Of a DNA stretch of 64,000 bases, positions 41,995 to 53,641 are shown piece after piece (position 1 is the stretch's first letter; each line of letters opens with the position of its first letter). Below the pieces are notes generated by a model. It was not told where the DNA came from, made no database searches, and saw nothing but the letters and a program-made list of their open reading frames with translations. Location of the stretch: NCBI RefSeq assembly GCF_900119165.1, contig NZ_FPJG01000006.1, positions 1,240,001 to 1,304,000 of the forward strand, in the 5' to 3' direction. The position numbers were made by a program, and so were the translations under genes. Source of the stretch: Amycolatopsis australiensis. Its GTDB lineage: Bacteria; Actinomycetota; Actinomycetes; Mycobacteriales; Pseudonocardiaceae.

Positions 41995-43601
41995 GACAGC
42001 CACGCGTCGAACAGCTGCAGCCGCGACGACGCCTCGAAGTCGACGCCGTGGGCCTTGGAGCTCAGCGCGACGACCTGGGTCAGCTCGAACACCGGGACCG
42101 CGTAGGCGTGTTCGACGATCAGCTTCTGCGCCTCCTCGGCCGGCGGCTTGCGCTTCGCCGCGTCCACAGTGGACGACTGCGCGTCGAGGACGGCGTCCAG
42201 CGGGTTGCCCGGCGCGAGCTTGCTGCGGTTGCCCGCCTTCGTCGAAAACTGGCTGCGCAGGATGTCCGGGTCGGCGCGGGTGACGTTGTACCAGAGGAAG
42301 TCGTAGTTCCCGCTCAGCTGGATCTGCGTGGTCTCGGCCGTCGTGTGCTGCTCGATCTTCAGGTCGAAGCCGATCTTGCGCAGCTGCTGCTGGATCAGCT
42401 CCAGCACGCTGCGGTTCTGGTTGAACACCGGCGAGAACACCACGGACGCGGCCAGCTGCTGGCCGTTCTTCGTGCGGATTCCGCCGGGCCCGGGCACCCA
42501 GCCGTCGGCGTCCAGCAGGGCCGCCGCGCCCTTCTGGTCGTACGCGAGCTGCTGCGAGAAGTCGCTGTGCAGCGGCGTCGCCGAGCCGAGGATGCTGGTG
42601 GCGGCCTTGTAGCTCGGCGTCAGCACGGTGTTCACCACCTCGGCGCGGTCGACGCCCTTGAGGACGGCCTGGCGCACCTTCTCGTCGGTGAGCACGCCGC
42701 GGGTGGTGTTGGCGTGCAGGTTGAACACGACCCCGGGGTTGGGCCGGATGTTCTCGCCGAAGCCGTTGCCGGCGAACTGCGGCTCGTCGACCGGCTGGAC
42801 GTCGGTGATCGCGTCGAGCTGGCCGGAGGCGAGGCTGCCGGTGCGGACGCCCGGCTCGGGCACGATCTTGTAGTCGATCTTGTCGAGGTAGGCTTCGCCC
42901 TGGTGCTTGAACAGCGCCGAGCCCCAGGTGTAGCCCTTGCGCTTGGCCAGGACGATCTCCTGGTTCTGCTTCAGGCTCTCGAAGACGAACGGCCCCGAGC
43001 CGATGAGGCCGTTGCCCTGGCAGCGCTGCTCCGGCGTCTTCGCGAACGCCGCCGGGGCCAGGACGCCGAGCGACATCGTCGAGCTGGCCTGCAGGAACTG
43101 CGCGCTGGGCGCGGAGAACTCGAGGCGGACCGTCCGCGGGTCCACGACCGTCGCCGCCTTGTACGCGGCGAGGTAGCCGTAGCCGAGCTGGGCCTTCGTG
43201 CCGAGGGCCTTGATGCCGTCGAAGCTGGTCTTGACCGCGGCGGCGTCGACCGGGCTGCCGTCGGAGAACGTCGCGCCGGAGCGCAGGTGGAAGGTGAACG
43301 CCGTCGAGCCGGCGTCGATCTCCCACTTCTCGGCCAGCCACGGCTTGATCTCGCCGGTCTTCGGGTCCTGGTCGGTGAGGGAGTCGACGAGCTGGCGGCC
43401 GACGTTGATGGACGCGTTCGTGGCCGACTGCTGCGGGTCGATGCAGTCGGGCGCGGACGAGATGCCGAGGCGCAGCGTGCCGCCGGCCTTCGGCGGGCCC
43501 GCGTCGGCGGCCTGTTCGGTACCGGCGGCGGAGCAGGCGGTCAGCAGGACGGGAAGGGCGAGCAGGGCCGCGGCGTTGCGGGCGCGGGAAAGGGGGGACA
43601 C
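41991..43601 (-). CDS. peptide/nickel ABC transporter substrate-binding lipoprotein
   Basis: A 536-aa SBP_bac_5 family protein. The signal peptide is MSPLSRARNAAALLALPVLLTAC, with Cys23 lipidated. The mature part contains GGTLRLGISSAPDCIDPQQS, KPWLAEKWEIDAGSTAFTFHLRSGATFSDGSPVDAA and GSGPFVFESLK, typical of oligopeptide-binding proteins. GTG 43601 has GGAGG at 7 nt; a TTG at 43637 is in frame but would add an unneeded hydrophilic extension. First gene of the importer operon. Ligand unknown: peptides or peptide-like secondary metabolites. Confidence 0.92.
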   Translation of the reverse strand: MSPLSRARNAAALLALPVLLTACSAAGTEQAADAGPPKAGGTLRLGISSAPDCIDPQQSATNASINVGRQLVDSLTDQDPKTGEIKPWLAEKWEIDAGSTAFTFHLRSGATFSDGSPVDAAAVKTSFDGIKALGTKAQLGYGYLAAYKAATVVDPRTVRLEFSAPSAQFLQASSTMSLGVLAPAAFAKTPEQRCQGNGLIGSGPFVFESLKQNQEIVLAKRKGYTWGSALFKHQGEAYLDKIDYKIVPEPGVRTGSLASGQLDAITDVQPVDEPQFAGNGFGENIRPNPGVVFNLHANTTRGVLTDEKVRQAVLKGVDRAEVVNTVLTPSYKAATSILGSATPLHSDFSQQLAYDQKGAAALLDADGWVPGPGGIRTKNGQQLAASVVFSPVFNQNRSVLELIQQQLRKIGFDLKIEQHTTAETTQIQLSGNYDFLWYNVTRADPDILRSQFSTKAGNRSKLAPGNPLDAVLDAQSSTVDAAKRKPPAEEAQKLIVEHAYAVPVFELTQVVALSSKAHGVDFEASSRLQLFDAWLS

Positions 43602-43727
43602 CGGACGGCCTCCAGCGGGGAGCGGTTGCGTCTTCAACCACCGACGCTAACCACGCGCTGAAGGCCGTCCCACTGTGCGAACCGCGGTCTCATTCCCTGA
43701 CACCGCAAGGATTCGCTCTTGACAGCG

Positions 43728-44366
43728 TCAGCAGCGGTTGAGCATGTCCGTCAGCGCGCTCTTCTCCGCCGAGTTGATCGTCAGCTTGAACTTGTACTTC
43801 ACCGCGACCCACATCTTCGCGTAGGTGCACCAGTAGCTGACCAGCGGCGGCTTCCACGCGTCGGGCGACTTGTCGCCCTTCTCCTGGTTGACGTTGTCCG
43901 TCACGGCGATCAGCTGCGGGTCGGTGAGGTCGTTCGCGTACGCCTGGCGCTGCGCGGTGGTCCACGTGGACGCGCCGGTGCGCCACGCGTCGGCCAGCGG
44001 GACGACGTGGTCGATGTCCACATCGGACGCCGCGGTCCAGGTCGCGCCGTCGTACGGGCTGAACCACTTGCCAGAGATGGGCGCGCAGCTGGAGTCGGTC
44101 ACCACGTTCGTGCCGTCGCGCTTGAGCACCACTTCGCGCGTGTTGCAGTTGTTGCCCTGGTCGATCCAGTGCGGGAACTTGTCGCGGCTGTAGCCGGTCA
44201 GCGAGCCGTCCGCCTTGACGGTCAGCGCCGCGAGCTCGGACTTCGCCGTGGTCGCCGACGGGATGCCCGGCGGGGTCGCGTCCGCGACGCCGGCCAAGGT
44301 GCCGGACAGCACGGCCGTGACGGCGAGAATGGTGAACGAATGACGAACAGCACGCCTGGTTGGCAT
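43728..44366 (-). CDS. secreted HNH-type nuclease (DUF1524 family)
   Basis: A 212-aa exported protein with a signal peptide (cut near VADA-TPP, residue 30) and the beta-beta-alpha-metal motif DIDHVVPLADAW (His120 probable general base) plus NVNQEKGDKSPDAW. Four Cys (74, 94, 180, 212) could form two disulfides. Such GmrSD-like/DUF1524 proteins are secreted nucleases of actinomycetes, likely for nucleic acid scavenging. GGAGG precedes the ATG. An imperfect 9-bp inverted repeat lies 60 bp upstream. Confidence 0.87.
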   Translation of the reverse strand: MPTRRAVRHSFTILAVTAVLSGTLAGVADATPPGIPSATTAKSELAALTVKADGSLTGYSRDKFPHWIDQGNNCNTREVVLKRDGTNVVTDSSCAPISGKWFSPYDGATWTAASDVDIDHVVPLADAWRTGASTWTTAQRQAYANDLTDPQLIAVTDNVNQEKGDKSPDAWKPPLVSYWCTYAKMWVAVKYKFKLTINSAEKSALTDMLNRC

Positions 44367-44425
44367 CTTGCTGCCTCCGTGTCAGGTGCGGGGACAGCTA
44401 ACCCTGATACATCGGAGTGGCGTGT

Positions 44426-44450
44426 GCAACACGTATAGGTGACATGTTGC
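44426..44450. promoter_or_regulatory. inverted repeat upstream of the nuclease gene
   Basis: GCAACACGT (44426-44434) and ACATGTTGC (44442-44450) pair at 8 of 9 positions around 7 nt. It may be an operator for the nuclease gene or a weak terminator for the gene at 44507. Confidence 0.4.
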
Positions 44451-44506
44451 TGCCCGTCGATGAACCGTGCGTTACCAGGCGGGCACCCGCTCGTGAACCC
44501 CGCCGG

Positions 44507-47044
<2,538 letters not shown>

Positions 47045-47149
47045 GGGTGCTCCTCGGTGATCGGTATTTCGCCACAGGGTGGGCGAATCCCGCGCGCCGC
47101 GCTCGGGTTCTCAATTCCTGGGAAGCCGGAAATCGGGGCGGGCACTCGC

Positions 47150-47155
47150 TAGCTT
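47150..47155 (+). promoter_or_regulatory. -10 element, leaderless promoter of LLM gene
   Basis: TAGCTT ends 6 nt before ATG 47162. CTGGGAAGCCGG at 47118-47129, shared with the LLM promoter at 25101, lies 20 bp upstream of it. Confidence 0.5.
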
Positions 47156-47161
47156 GGGATC

Positions 47162-48064
47162 ATGACCATCGGAGTCACGCTGCCCGCCGGCGACACCGCG
47201 GCCGCGCCCAACCTCGTCGACGAGCTGATCGCCCAGACCCGCCAGGCCGCCGATGCCGGCCTGAAATCCGTCTGGTTCTCGCAGCTTCCGCTCGGCCAGG
47301 ACGCCATCACCGTCGCCGCGCTCGCCGGGCGTGAGGTGCCCGGGATCGAGGTCGGCACGTCGGTGGTGCCCACGTATCCGCGGCACCCGTTCCTCGTCGC
47401 GAGCGCGGCGCAGACCGCGCAGGCGGCGACCGGCGGCCGGTTCACGCTCGGGATCGGGCTCGGCTCGCAGGGGTTCCTCGGCCCGGTCTACGGCCTCGAA
47501 TACCCGCCGCCGATCCGCCATCTGCGCGAGTACCTGACCGTCCTGAAGCAGGTCTTCGCGGGGGAAGCCGTCGACTTCGAGGGTGAGACCGTCACCGCGA
47601 AGGCGCCGGGACCGTCCACTGTGGGCGGTGCGGTGCCGGTCGTGGTCGCCGCCATGGGGCCGCAGGCGCTGCGCGTCACCGGTGAGCTGGCCGACGGCAC
47701 CCTGCCCTACCTCGCGGGGCCGAGAGCGCTTTCCGAGCGGATCGTGCCCGCGCTTCCCGGGGGCAAGCGGATCATCGCCGCCGTTCCGGCCGTCGTCACC
47801 GACGAGCCCGACGCCGTGCGCGCGCTGGCCGTCGAGCAGATGGGCTTCTACGCGCAGATCCCGTCGTACCAGCGGATCCTCGACGCGGAAGGCGTCGATC
47901 ATCCGGCGGACCTCGCGCTCATCGGTGACGAAAAGACGGTCCTGGAAGGCCTGCGGCGCTACTACGACGCCGGCGCGACCGGCGTCGTCGTGACGCAGAC
48001 CGGCATCCGCTCCGCCGAGGAGCGGCTTCGGACATGGGAGGTCGTCAGCTCAGCCGGTTCGTGA
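47162..48064 (+). CDS. LLM class F420-dependent oxidoreductase (300 aa)
   Basis: A luciferase-like enzyme: AADAGLKSVWFSQLPLGQDAITVAALAG, GIEVGTSVVPTYPRHP and FTLGIGLGSQGFLGPVYG are typical of mycobacterial F420-dependent TIGR03564-type proteins. It lacks SsuD features. The leaderless promoter supports ATG 47162. Its end overlaps the 3' end of the convergent antiporter gene by 20 bp. Substrate unknown; an oxidative-stress role beside OsmC is speculation. Confidence 0.88.
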   Translation: MTIGVTLPAGDTAAAPNLVDELIAQTRQAADAGLKSVWFSQLPLGQDAITVAALAGREVPGIEVGTSVVPTYPRHPFLVASAAQTAQAATGGRFTLGIGLGSQGFLGPVYGLEYPPPIRHLREYLTVLKQVFAGEAVDFEGETVTAKAPGPSTVGGAVPVVVAAMGPQALRVTGELADGTLPYLAGPRALSERIVPALPGGKRIIAAVPAVVTDEPDAVRALAVEQMGFYAQIPSYQRILDAEGVDHPADLALIGDEKTVLEGLRRYYDAGATGVVVTQTGIRSAEERLRTWEVVSSAGS

Positions 48065-49679
48065 GCGTTGTCGACACCGACAGCTCCTCCAGGTCCAGCT
48101 CCCGCAGCACCTTCTGCAGGATCTCGTCGTCGAGCCGGCCCGCGCGGTTCTCCTCGAGCATCGCCTTGCGCTGCGTGATCAGCAGCTCCCGCCGGGCCTT
48201 GGCGAACTGGGCCTGCGGGCTGCCGGCCCGCTCTTCGCCCGAAAGGGTGATCGCCGCCTTCGCGAACCGGTACCGCGTGTCGACGAGCCGCTCGAGCCGC
48301 TCCTTGAGCCGGTCGATCCGCTCCGGCGGCAGGTCCAGCGACGCCAGCCGGTCGCGGCTGATCTCGCGCAGCCGTTCGTGCGCCGCCTTCTTCGCGACTT
48401 CGCGCGCGGCCAGCTCCTCCGCTTCGTCTCGCTCGGCTTCCGAGGGGTCCTGCACCTTCAGGACGCGGATCAGCGGCGGCAGCGTCAGGCCCTGGATCAG
48501 CACGGTCCCGATCGCCACGGTGAACGCGAACAGCTGGATCTCCTCGCGTCCCGGGGTGCCGGCCGGGACGCCGGCCGCGGCGGCGAGCGTGACCACCCCG
48601 CGCATGCCGGTCCACGACACCACCGCCAGGGTCCGCCACGACGGGGCCGCGCGGTCGCGGCCGAACAGCCGCACGGTCTGCGGCAGGTACGCCGAGACGA
48701 ACACGGCCGGGATCCGCACGAGCATCGTCACCGCGAGCACGGCCACCGCGACCAGGGCCAGCGTCCCGTTGTCGCGGGCCGCGTGCTGCGCGCCTTCGAG
48801 CACGAACGGCAGCTGCAGGCCCATCATCGCGAACACCAGCGATTCGAGCAGGACGTCGATGGACGCCCAGACGGACCGGTCCTGCATGCGCGTCGCCGGG
48901 GACGCGTAGATCGACCGGTGGCCGAGGAACAGGCCCGCCGCGACGACGGCGAGCACGCCGGATCCGCCGAAGTCGTCGCTGAAGGGGTGCAGGTGCTCCG
49001 CGGCGACGTACGCGGCGAACGGCACGATGATCCCGAACGCCGACTCGATCAGCGGGTCGTCGAGCTGCCGCCGGATCAGCACCACGGCGGCGCCGATCGC
49101 CAGCCCGACGGCGATGCCGAGCACGGTCGCGACGCCGAACACCGCGAACCCGTGCCCGGCCGAACCGGCGGTGCCGGCGACGGCGGCGAGCGCGACCTTG
49201 TACAGCGTCAGCGCGGCGGCGTCGTTGACCAGGCTTTCGCCGGTCAGCACGGTCATCACCCGCCGTGGCAGGCCGAGCTTGCGGCCGATCGCCACCGCGG
49301 TCACCGCGTCCGGGGGTGCCACGACCGCGCCGAGCACGAGCGCCGACGCGAAGGGCACGTCGGGCAGCAGCAGGTGCACCACGAAGGCGACGACGACCGC
49401 GGTCACCGCGACCAGCACCACGCCGAGCGCGACGATCGGCCGCAGCGCGCGCTTGAAGTGCGTCAGCGAGCTTTCCAGCGACGTCGAATACAGCAGCGGC
49501 GGCAGCACGACGGTGAGGACCAGTTCCGGCTCGAGCTCCAGCCGCGGCACGCCGGGGACCAGCGCGACCCCGAGCGCGACGACGACCACCAGCAGCGGCG
49601 CGGACAGGTTGTAGCGCCGGGCGAGCGCGGTGAGCGCCAGCGATCCGGCGAGCACGGCCATGAGCGTCAGGATCTCCAC
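48045..49679 (-). CDS. Na+/H+ antiporter, CPA1 family
   Basis: A 544-aa cation:proton antiporter with about 12 membrane segments (residues 1-400): LVLTVVLPPLLYSTSLE, VAPPDAVTAVAIGRKLGLP and LTGESLVNDAAALTLYKVAL include the conserved acidic ion site (Asp in ND). A hydrophilic C-terminal tail of about 130 residues, rich in Arg/Glu, is probably a coiled-coil regulatory region. GTG 49679 gives the usual N-terminus (EILTLMAVLAG); ATG 49709 would add MASTCGKITR and is equally possible. It exports Na+ or K+ in exchange for protons. Confidence 0.9.
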   Translation of the reverse strand: MEILTLMAVLAGSLALTALARRYNLSAPLLVVVVALGVALVPGVPRLELEPELVLTVVLPPLLYSTSLESSLTHFKRALRPIVALGVVLVAVTAVVVAFVVHLLLPDVPFASALVLGAVVAPPDAVTAVAIGRKLGLPRRVMTVLTGESLVNDAAALTLYKVALAAVAGTAGSAGHGFAVFGVATVLGIAVGLAIGAAVVLIRRQLDDPLIESAFGIIVPFAAYVAAEHLHPFSDDFGGSGVLAVVAAGLFLGHRSIYASPATRMQDRSVWASIDVLLESLVFAMMGLQLPFVLEGAQHAARDNGTLALVAVAVLAVTMLVRIPAVFVSAYLPQTVRLFGRDRAAPSWRTLAVVSWTGMRGVVTLAAAAGVPAGTPGREEIQLFAFTVAIGTVLIQGLTLPPLIRVLKVQDPSEAERDEAEELAAREVAKKAAHERLREISRDRLASLDLPPERIDRLKERLERLVDTRYRFAKAAITLSGEERAGSPQAQFAKARRELLITQRKAMLEENRAGRLDDEILQKVLRELDLEELSVSTTLTNRLS

Positions 49680-49766
49680 GCGCGTGATCTTTCCGCAGGT
49701 AGAGGCCATGCGCTCGGCTTCCGCTGAATGGAAGTGACCTGGCTCGCCCCGGGCCGCCGGGGCATA

Positions 49767-49792
49767 CTGTGCGCCATACGCACAGCTGTGCG
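49767..49792. promoter_or_regulatory. triple-half-site operator upstream of MFS gene
   Basis: CTGTGCG (49767-49773), CGCACAG (49779-49785) and CTGTGCG (49786-49792). The first two form a perfect palindrome with a 5-bp centre; the last two form a second perfect 14-bp palindrome with no centre. It lies 36-61 bp before the MFS ATG. IclR or GntR control is plausible for an aromatic-acid transporter. Confidence 0.6.
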
Positions 49793-49827
49793 GATCATGT
49801 GCACCGACGCACGTCCGGAGGTTCCCC

Positions 49828-51066
49828 ATGTCCGCTGGCGCCCGCTCCTGGGTCGTGCCCCTGGCCTGGACCGCCGTCCTGCTCGACGGGTTCGACCTGG
49901 TCGTGCTCGGCACCGTGCTGCCCGTGCTGCTGCGCGGCCACGTCTGGGGGCTGACGCCGGGCACGGCGTCGGTCGTCTCCACGGTGGGCCTGGCCGGGAT
50001 GATGCTGGGCGGCCTGGCGATCGGCACGATCACCGACGTCATCGGCCGCCGGAAGGCGCTGATCATCTCGGTCGCGTTGTTCTCGCTGTGCACGCTGCTG
50101 TGCGCGGTCGCGCCCTCGACGTTCGTCTTCGGCCTGCTGCGGTTCGTCGCCGGCCTCGGCCTCGGCGGCTGCCTGCCGACGGCCATCACGCTGGTCACGG
50201 AGTACGCGCGGCACGGCCGGTCTGGCAGCGCCACCACCACGGTGATGACCGGCTACCACGTCGGTGCCGTGCTGACGGCGTTGCTCGGCATCGTGCTGAT
50301 CGCGCCGCTGGGCTGGCGGGCGATGTTCGTCGCCGGCGCGGTCCCCGCGGTCGTGCTGATCCCGTTGATGCTGAAGTTCCTGCCGGAGTCCGAGACGTTC
50401 CAGCGGGTCCGCGAGACCGAGCGGTCGGCCGGGCACGCCGTGGCCGGGTTGTTCCGCGGTGGCCTGCTGCGCGCGACGATCGCGTTCTGGGTGACGTCGT
50501 TCATGGGCCTGCTGCTGGTGTACGGGCTCAACACGTGGCTGCCGGAGATCATGCGGCAGGCCGGCTACCCGCTCGGCGCCGCGCTGAGCCTGCTGCTGAC
50601 GCTGAACGTCGGCGGCATCGCCGGGCTGCTGGTCGCGGGCCGGGTGGCCGACCGCGTCGGCATCCGGCCGTCGGCCATCGCCTGGTTCTGCGCGGGCGCG
50701 GTGTTCCTCGCGCTGCTGAGCGTCAAGCTGCCCGCCGCGGGCCTGTACGCGGCGGTGTTCCTCACCGGCTGTTTCGTGTTCAGCGCGCAGGTGCTGGTGT
50801 ACGCCTACATCGGCCGGATCTACCCGGACGCGGTCCGCGCGACCGGCCTCGGCTGGTCGGCGGGCATCGGCCGGGTGGGCGCGATCTCCGGCCCGATCCT
50901 CGGCGGCGCCCTGCTGACGGCGGGCATCGCGTACCCGTGGGGCTTCTACGCGTTCGCCGGCGTCGGCGCGCTGGGCGCGGCGGCCGTGACGGTGGTCCGC
51001 CCCGGCCGCCACAGGCCGGCTGTGGAACCCGCGCCGGCCGCGGACTCCCGCCCCGCCACCACCTGA
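49828..51066 (+). CDS. MFS transporter, aromatic acid:H+ symporter (AAHS) type
   Basis: A 412-aa 12-segment MFS protein. LLDGFDLVVLGTVLP in helix 1 carries the acidic D-G-F-D motif diagnostic of AAHS (PcaK/BenK-like) carriers; GTITDVIGRRKAL is the loop 2-3 motif and FLPESETF the P-E-S loop. It probably imports aromatic acids such as hydroxybenzoates. No catabolic gene is adjacent. Stop and convergent APC permease stop are 2 bp apart. The upstream CTGTGCG half-sites suggest substrate-induced control. Confidence 0.88.
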   Translation: MSAGARSWVVPLAWTAVLLDGFDLVVLGTVLPVLLRGHVWGLTPGTASVVSTVGLAGMMLGGLAIGTITDVIGRRKALIISVALFSLCTLLCAVAPSTFVFGLLRFVAGLGLGGCLPTAITLVTEYARHGRSGSATTTVMTGYHVGAVLTALLGIVLIAPLGWRAMFVAGAVPAVVLIPLMLKFLPESETFQRVRETERSAGHAVAGLFRGGLLRATIAFWVTSFMGLLLVYGLNTWLPEIMRQAGYPLGAALSLLLTLNVGGIAGLLVAGRVADRVGIRPSAIAWFCAGAVFLALLSVKLPAAGLYAAVFLTGCFVFSAQVLVYAYIGRIYPDAVRATGLGWSAGIGRVGAISGPILGGALLTAGIAYPWGFYAFAGVGALGAAAVTVVRPGRHRPAVEPAPAADSRPATT

Positions 51067-51068
51067 TT

Positions 51069-52610
51069 TCAGCCCAGCTCTTTCAGCTCCTGCTCCACCG
51101 CGGCCAGTTCCGCCTCGGAGCCCTGGACCTTCGGGCCGGTGAACCACTTCCGCGCCGAGGCGACCCACCACAGCGCCGCCCCGCCGAGCACGACCAGGAA
51201 CGCGATCGGCGTGTAGTTGAACGAGTCCACGGTCACCGGCGACACCTGCGGCAGCATGAACAGCACGAAGATCACCACGACCCACGCCGTGGCGACGATG
51301 CCGACCGGACGGCCCCAGCGGCCCAGGTGCCACGGCCCGCGCTCGAAGGCGTCACCCTGGCGGACGCGCAGGAACACCGGGATCACGTAGGCCACGTACA
51401 GCCCGACGGTCGCGATGGACGTCACCGCCGCGTAGGCCGTGGGGCTCCACAGGTACGGCAGCGCCAGCACCAGCGCCCCGCCCGCGGCGAGCCACACGGC
51501 GTTGGTCGGCGTCTGCGTGCGCTTGTTGATCCGGTGCCAGAAGGCCGACCCCGGGATCGCGCCGTCGCGGGCGAACGCGTAGATCATCCGCGAGTTCGCC
51601 GTCACCGACGCCATGCCGCAGAACAGCTGCGCGCCGATGCAGATCAGCAGCAGGAACTTGCCGGTGACCGCGCCGGTGGCGTCGATGAAGATCTGCGCGG
51701 GCGGGACGCCGGTGGCGGAGTTGACCGCGCCGTCGTAGTCCTGGATGGCGAAGGTCAGGCCGATCAGCAGGATCCATCCCGCGACGAGCGAGACGACGAT
51801 CGACATGACGATCCCGCGCGGACCCGCCTTCGCCGCGCTCTTCGTCTCCTCCGTCATGTGCGCCGAAGCGTCGTAGCCGGTGAGCGTGTACTGCGCGACC
51901 AGCAACCCGAGCGCGAAGACGTAGAACGCCGAGCCCCAGCCCGTCTGGTTGACGAAGCTGCCGAACACGAAGGACGCGTCCTGGTGCTTGGCCGGCACGA
52001 AGATCAGCACGCCGACGATCACCAGCACGCCGATGAGGTGCCACCACACGCTGACGTTGTTGAGGATCGCGACGATCCGGACGCCGAAGGTGTTCAGCAG
52101 GCCGTGCACCACGAGGATGATCGCGAGCAGCAGGATCGTGTGCCCCGGCGTCGCTTCGAAACCCCACTGCAGGTCGAGGAACGCGTTGAGGAACAGCGCC
52201 GCGCCGAAGTCGATGCCCGCGGTGACGGCGATCTGCCCGACGAGGTTGAACCAGCCGGTGAACCACGACCACGCGGGCCCGTTCTTCCGTGCCAGCTTCG
52301 CCGCCCAGTAGTAGAGCCCGCCGGCTGTCGGGTAGCTGGAGCAGACCTCGGCCATGCCGAGGCCGACCAGGACCACGAACAGCCCGACCAGCGGCCAGCC
52401 CCAGATCATCGCGGCGGGCCCGCCGGTCTTCATGCCGAAGCCGTAGAGGGTGAGGCAGCCGGAGAGGATCGAGATGATCGTGAACGAGACGGCGAAGTTG
52501 GAGAACGCCGACATCGTCCGTTTGAGCTCCTGCGCGTACCCCAGCTGGTGCAGGCGGGCGCTGTCGTCGTCGGTGTGGTCGGGGGTGGTCTGCTGGTCGG
52601 AAACGTCCAT
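51069..52610 (-). CDS. APC superfamily amino acid/GABA permease
   Basis: A 513-aa permease with about 12 membrane segments: LHQLGYAQELKRTMSAFSNFAVSFTIISILSGCLTLYGFG and SSYPTAGGLYYWAAKLA are characteristic of the ACT/BAT family of GABA and amino-acid permeases; TGYDASAHMTEETKSAAKAGPRGIV is its conserved mid-loop. GAGGT lies about 6 nt before ATG 52610. It imports an amino acid, choline or polyamine-like compound; specificity is unknown. Confidence 0.9.
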   Translation of the reverse strand: MDVSDQQTTPDHTDDDSARLHQLGYAQELKRTMSAFSNFAVSFTIISILSGCLTLYGFGMKTGGPAAMIWGWPLVGLFVVLVGLGMAEVCSSYPTAGGLYYWAAKLARKNGPAWSWFTGWFNLVGQIAVTAGIDFGAALFLNAFLDLQWGFEATPGHTILLLAIILVVHGLLNTFGVRIVAILNNVSVWWHLIGVLVIVGVLIFVPAKHQDASFVFGSFVNQTGWGSAFYVFALGLLVAQYTLTGYDASAHMTEETKSAAKAGPRGIVMSIVVSLVAGWILLIGLTFAIQDYDGAVNSATGVPPAQIFIDATGAVTGKFLLLICIGAQLFCGMASVTANSRMIYAFARDGAIPGSAFWHRINKRTQTPTNAVWLAAGGALVLALPYLWSPTAYAAVTSIATVGLYVAYVIPVFLRVRQGDAFERGPWHLGRWGRPVGIVATAWVVVIFVLFMLPQVSPVTVDSFNYTPIAFLVVLGGAALWWVASARKWFTGPKVQGSEAELAAVEQELKELG

Positions 52611-52680
52611 CGGGCACCTCTTGAAAGGTATGCGGCCAGACCATTGAATTCGCCGAAAGTAGCCTTGGCGCCCGAGGGTG

Positions 52681-53616
52681 TCAAGGCTTCGCCAGCAACT
52701 CGTCCAGGCGGCGCAGCCGGGGCCCGCCACCCCGGTGGTCGTTCGAGATCAGCGTCGCGGTGACACCCGATGACGGCCGGTGCGTGCTGCGGAACGAGAC
52801 GCCGTGGTCGCCGCCCTCCAGCCGGACCAGGCCGGGCCCGGGCAGCCAGAAACCGAGCCCGTAGCCGTCCGCGTGCGGCCGCAGCATCCGGTCCACCCAC
52901 GCGCGCGGGACGATCCGGCCGTCCAGGAGCGCGGGCCAGAACTTCCGGAAGTCCGGCGCGGTGCTGTAGCACCCGCCGTCGCCGTGGCCCAGCACGGGCA
53001 GGCTGAAGACGTTGGTGCGGCCGTCCTCGAGGTAGCCGGTGGCCGTCCGGCCGGGCAGTGCGTCCGAACGGAGGAACGCCGTGTCCGTCATCCCGGCGGG
53101 CTCGGACACGCGGGTCCGGACGAGGTCTTGGAAAGGTATGCCGGCGATCCGTTCGGCGATCAGGCCGAGGACGACGAACGCGCCGTTGTTGTAGCGGAAC
53201 CGTTCGCCGGGCGGGAACCGCTGCGGGAAGCCGCCGAGCGCGGCGAGGTAGTCGGCCGACGTGGCGAGCAGCGGGTTCGGTGGCGGGTCGGCCGCTTCGT
53301 CGCAGTAGTCGCCGATGCCGGACGTGTGCGTCAGCAGGTGCTCGACGGTCACGCGGTCGTCGATCAGCGGCAGGTCGTCGCCGAGGACTTCACGGGCCTT
53401 CGTGGTCAGCTCCAGGCGGCCCTCGGCGATCAGGCCGACGACGACCAGCGCCGTGAAACCCTTGGTGCCACTGGCGATCGCGAAGCGGGTGCCGACGGTG
53501 TTCTCGACGCCGTAGCCGATGTGCGCGTACCCGGACGCCTCGGCGAGCAGGACTTCGGCACCGCGGCTGACCAGCACGACACCGGAAAAGGGCGCTTCCA
53601 TGGACTCAGCGTCCAC
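52681..53616 (-). CDS. serine hydrolase of the beta-lactamase/PBP-like family
   Basis: A 311-aa class C-type hydrolase: Ser49-Gly-Thr-Lys52 (SxxK catalytic pair), Tyr-Asn-Asn in RYNNGAFVV (YxN) and [10 protein letters not shown] (HxG third element). No signal peptide, so cytoplasmic, probably an esterase or peptidase rather than a true beta-lactamase. The start (GTG 53616 or ATG 53601) falls inside a strong terminator-like hairpin belonging to the upstream glycerophosphodiesterase gene, which may limit its expression. Confidence 0.85.
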   Translation of the reverse strand: MDAESMEAPFSGVVLVSRGAEVLLAEASGYAHIGYGVENTVGTRFAIASGTKGFTALVVVGLIAEGRLELTTKAREVLGDDLPLIDDRVTVEHLLTHTSGIGDYCDEAADPPPNPLLATSADYLAALGGFPQRFPPGERFRYNNGAFVVLGLIAERIAGIPFQDLVRTRVSEPAGMTDTAFLRSDALPGRTATGYLEDGRTNVFSLPVLGHGDGGCYSTAPDFRKFWPALLDGRIVPRAWVDRMLRPHADGYGLGFWLPGPGLVRLEGGDHGVSFRSTHRPSSGVTATLISNDHRGGGPRLRRLDELLAKP

Positions 53617-53626
53617 GGAAGCGCCC
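53590..53626 (-). terminator. intrinsic terminator overlapping the hydrolase start
   Basis: A 16-bp stem with one mismatch (53590-53605 with 53611-53626) and a 5-nt loop; on the minus strand it is followed by TTTTCC. It lies 15 bp past the glycerophosphodiesterase stop and includes both possible start codons of the next gene, so it may act as terminator, attenuator and translation block. Confidence 0.75.
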
Positions 53627-53641
53627 TGGACGGCAAAGCGA

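Noticed and set aside
49728..52763. 1011-codon plus-strand open frame across the MFS and APC genes
   Set aside because: It crosses two well-supported genes in other frames and has shadow-type composition.
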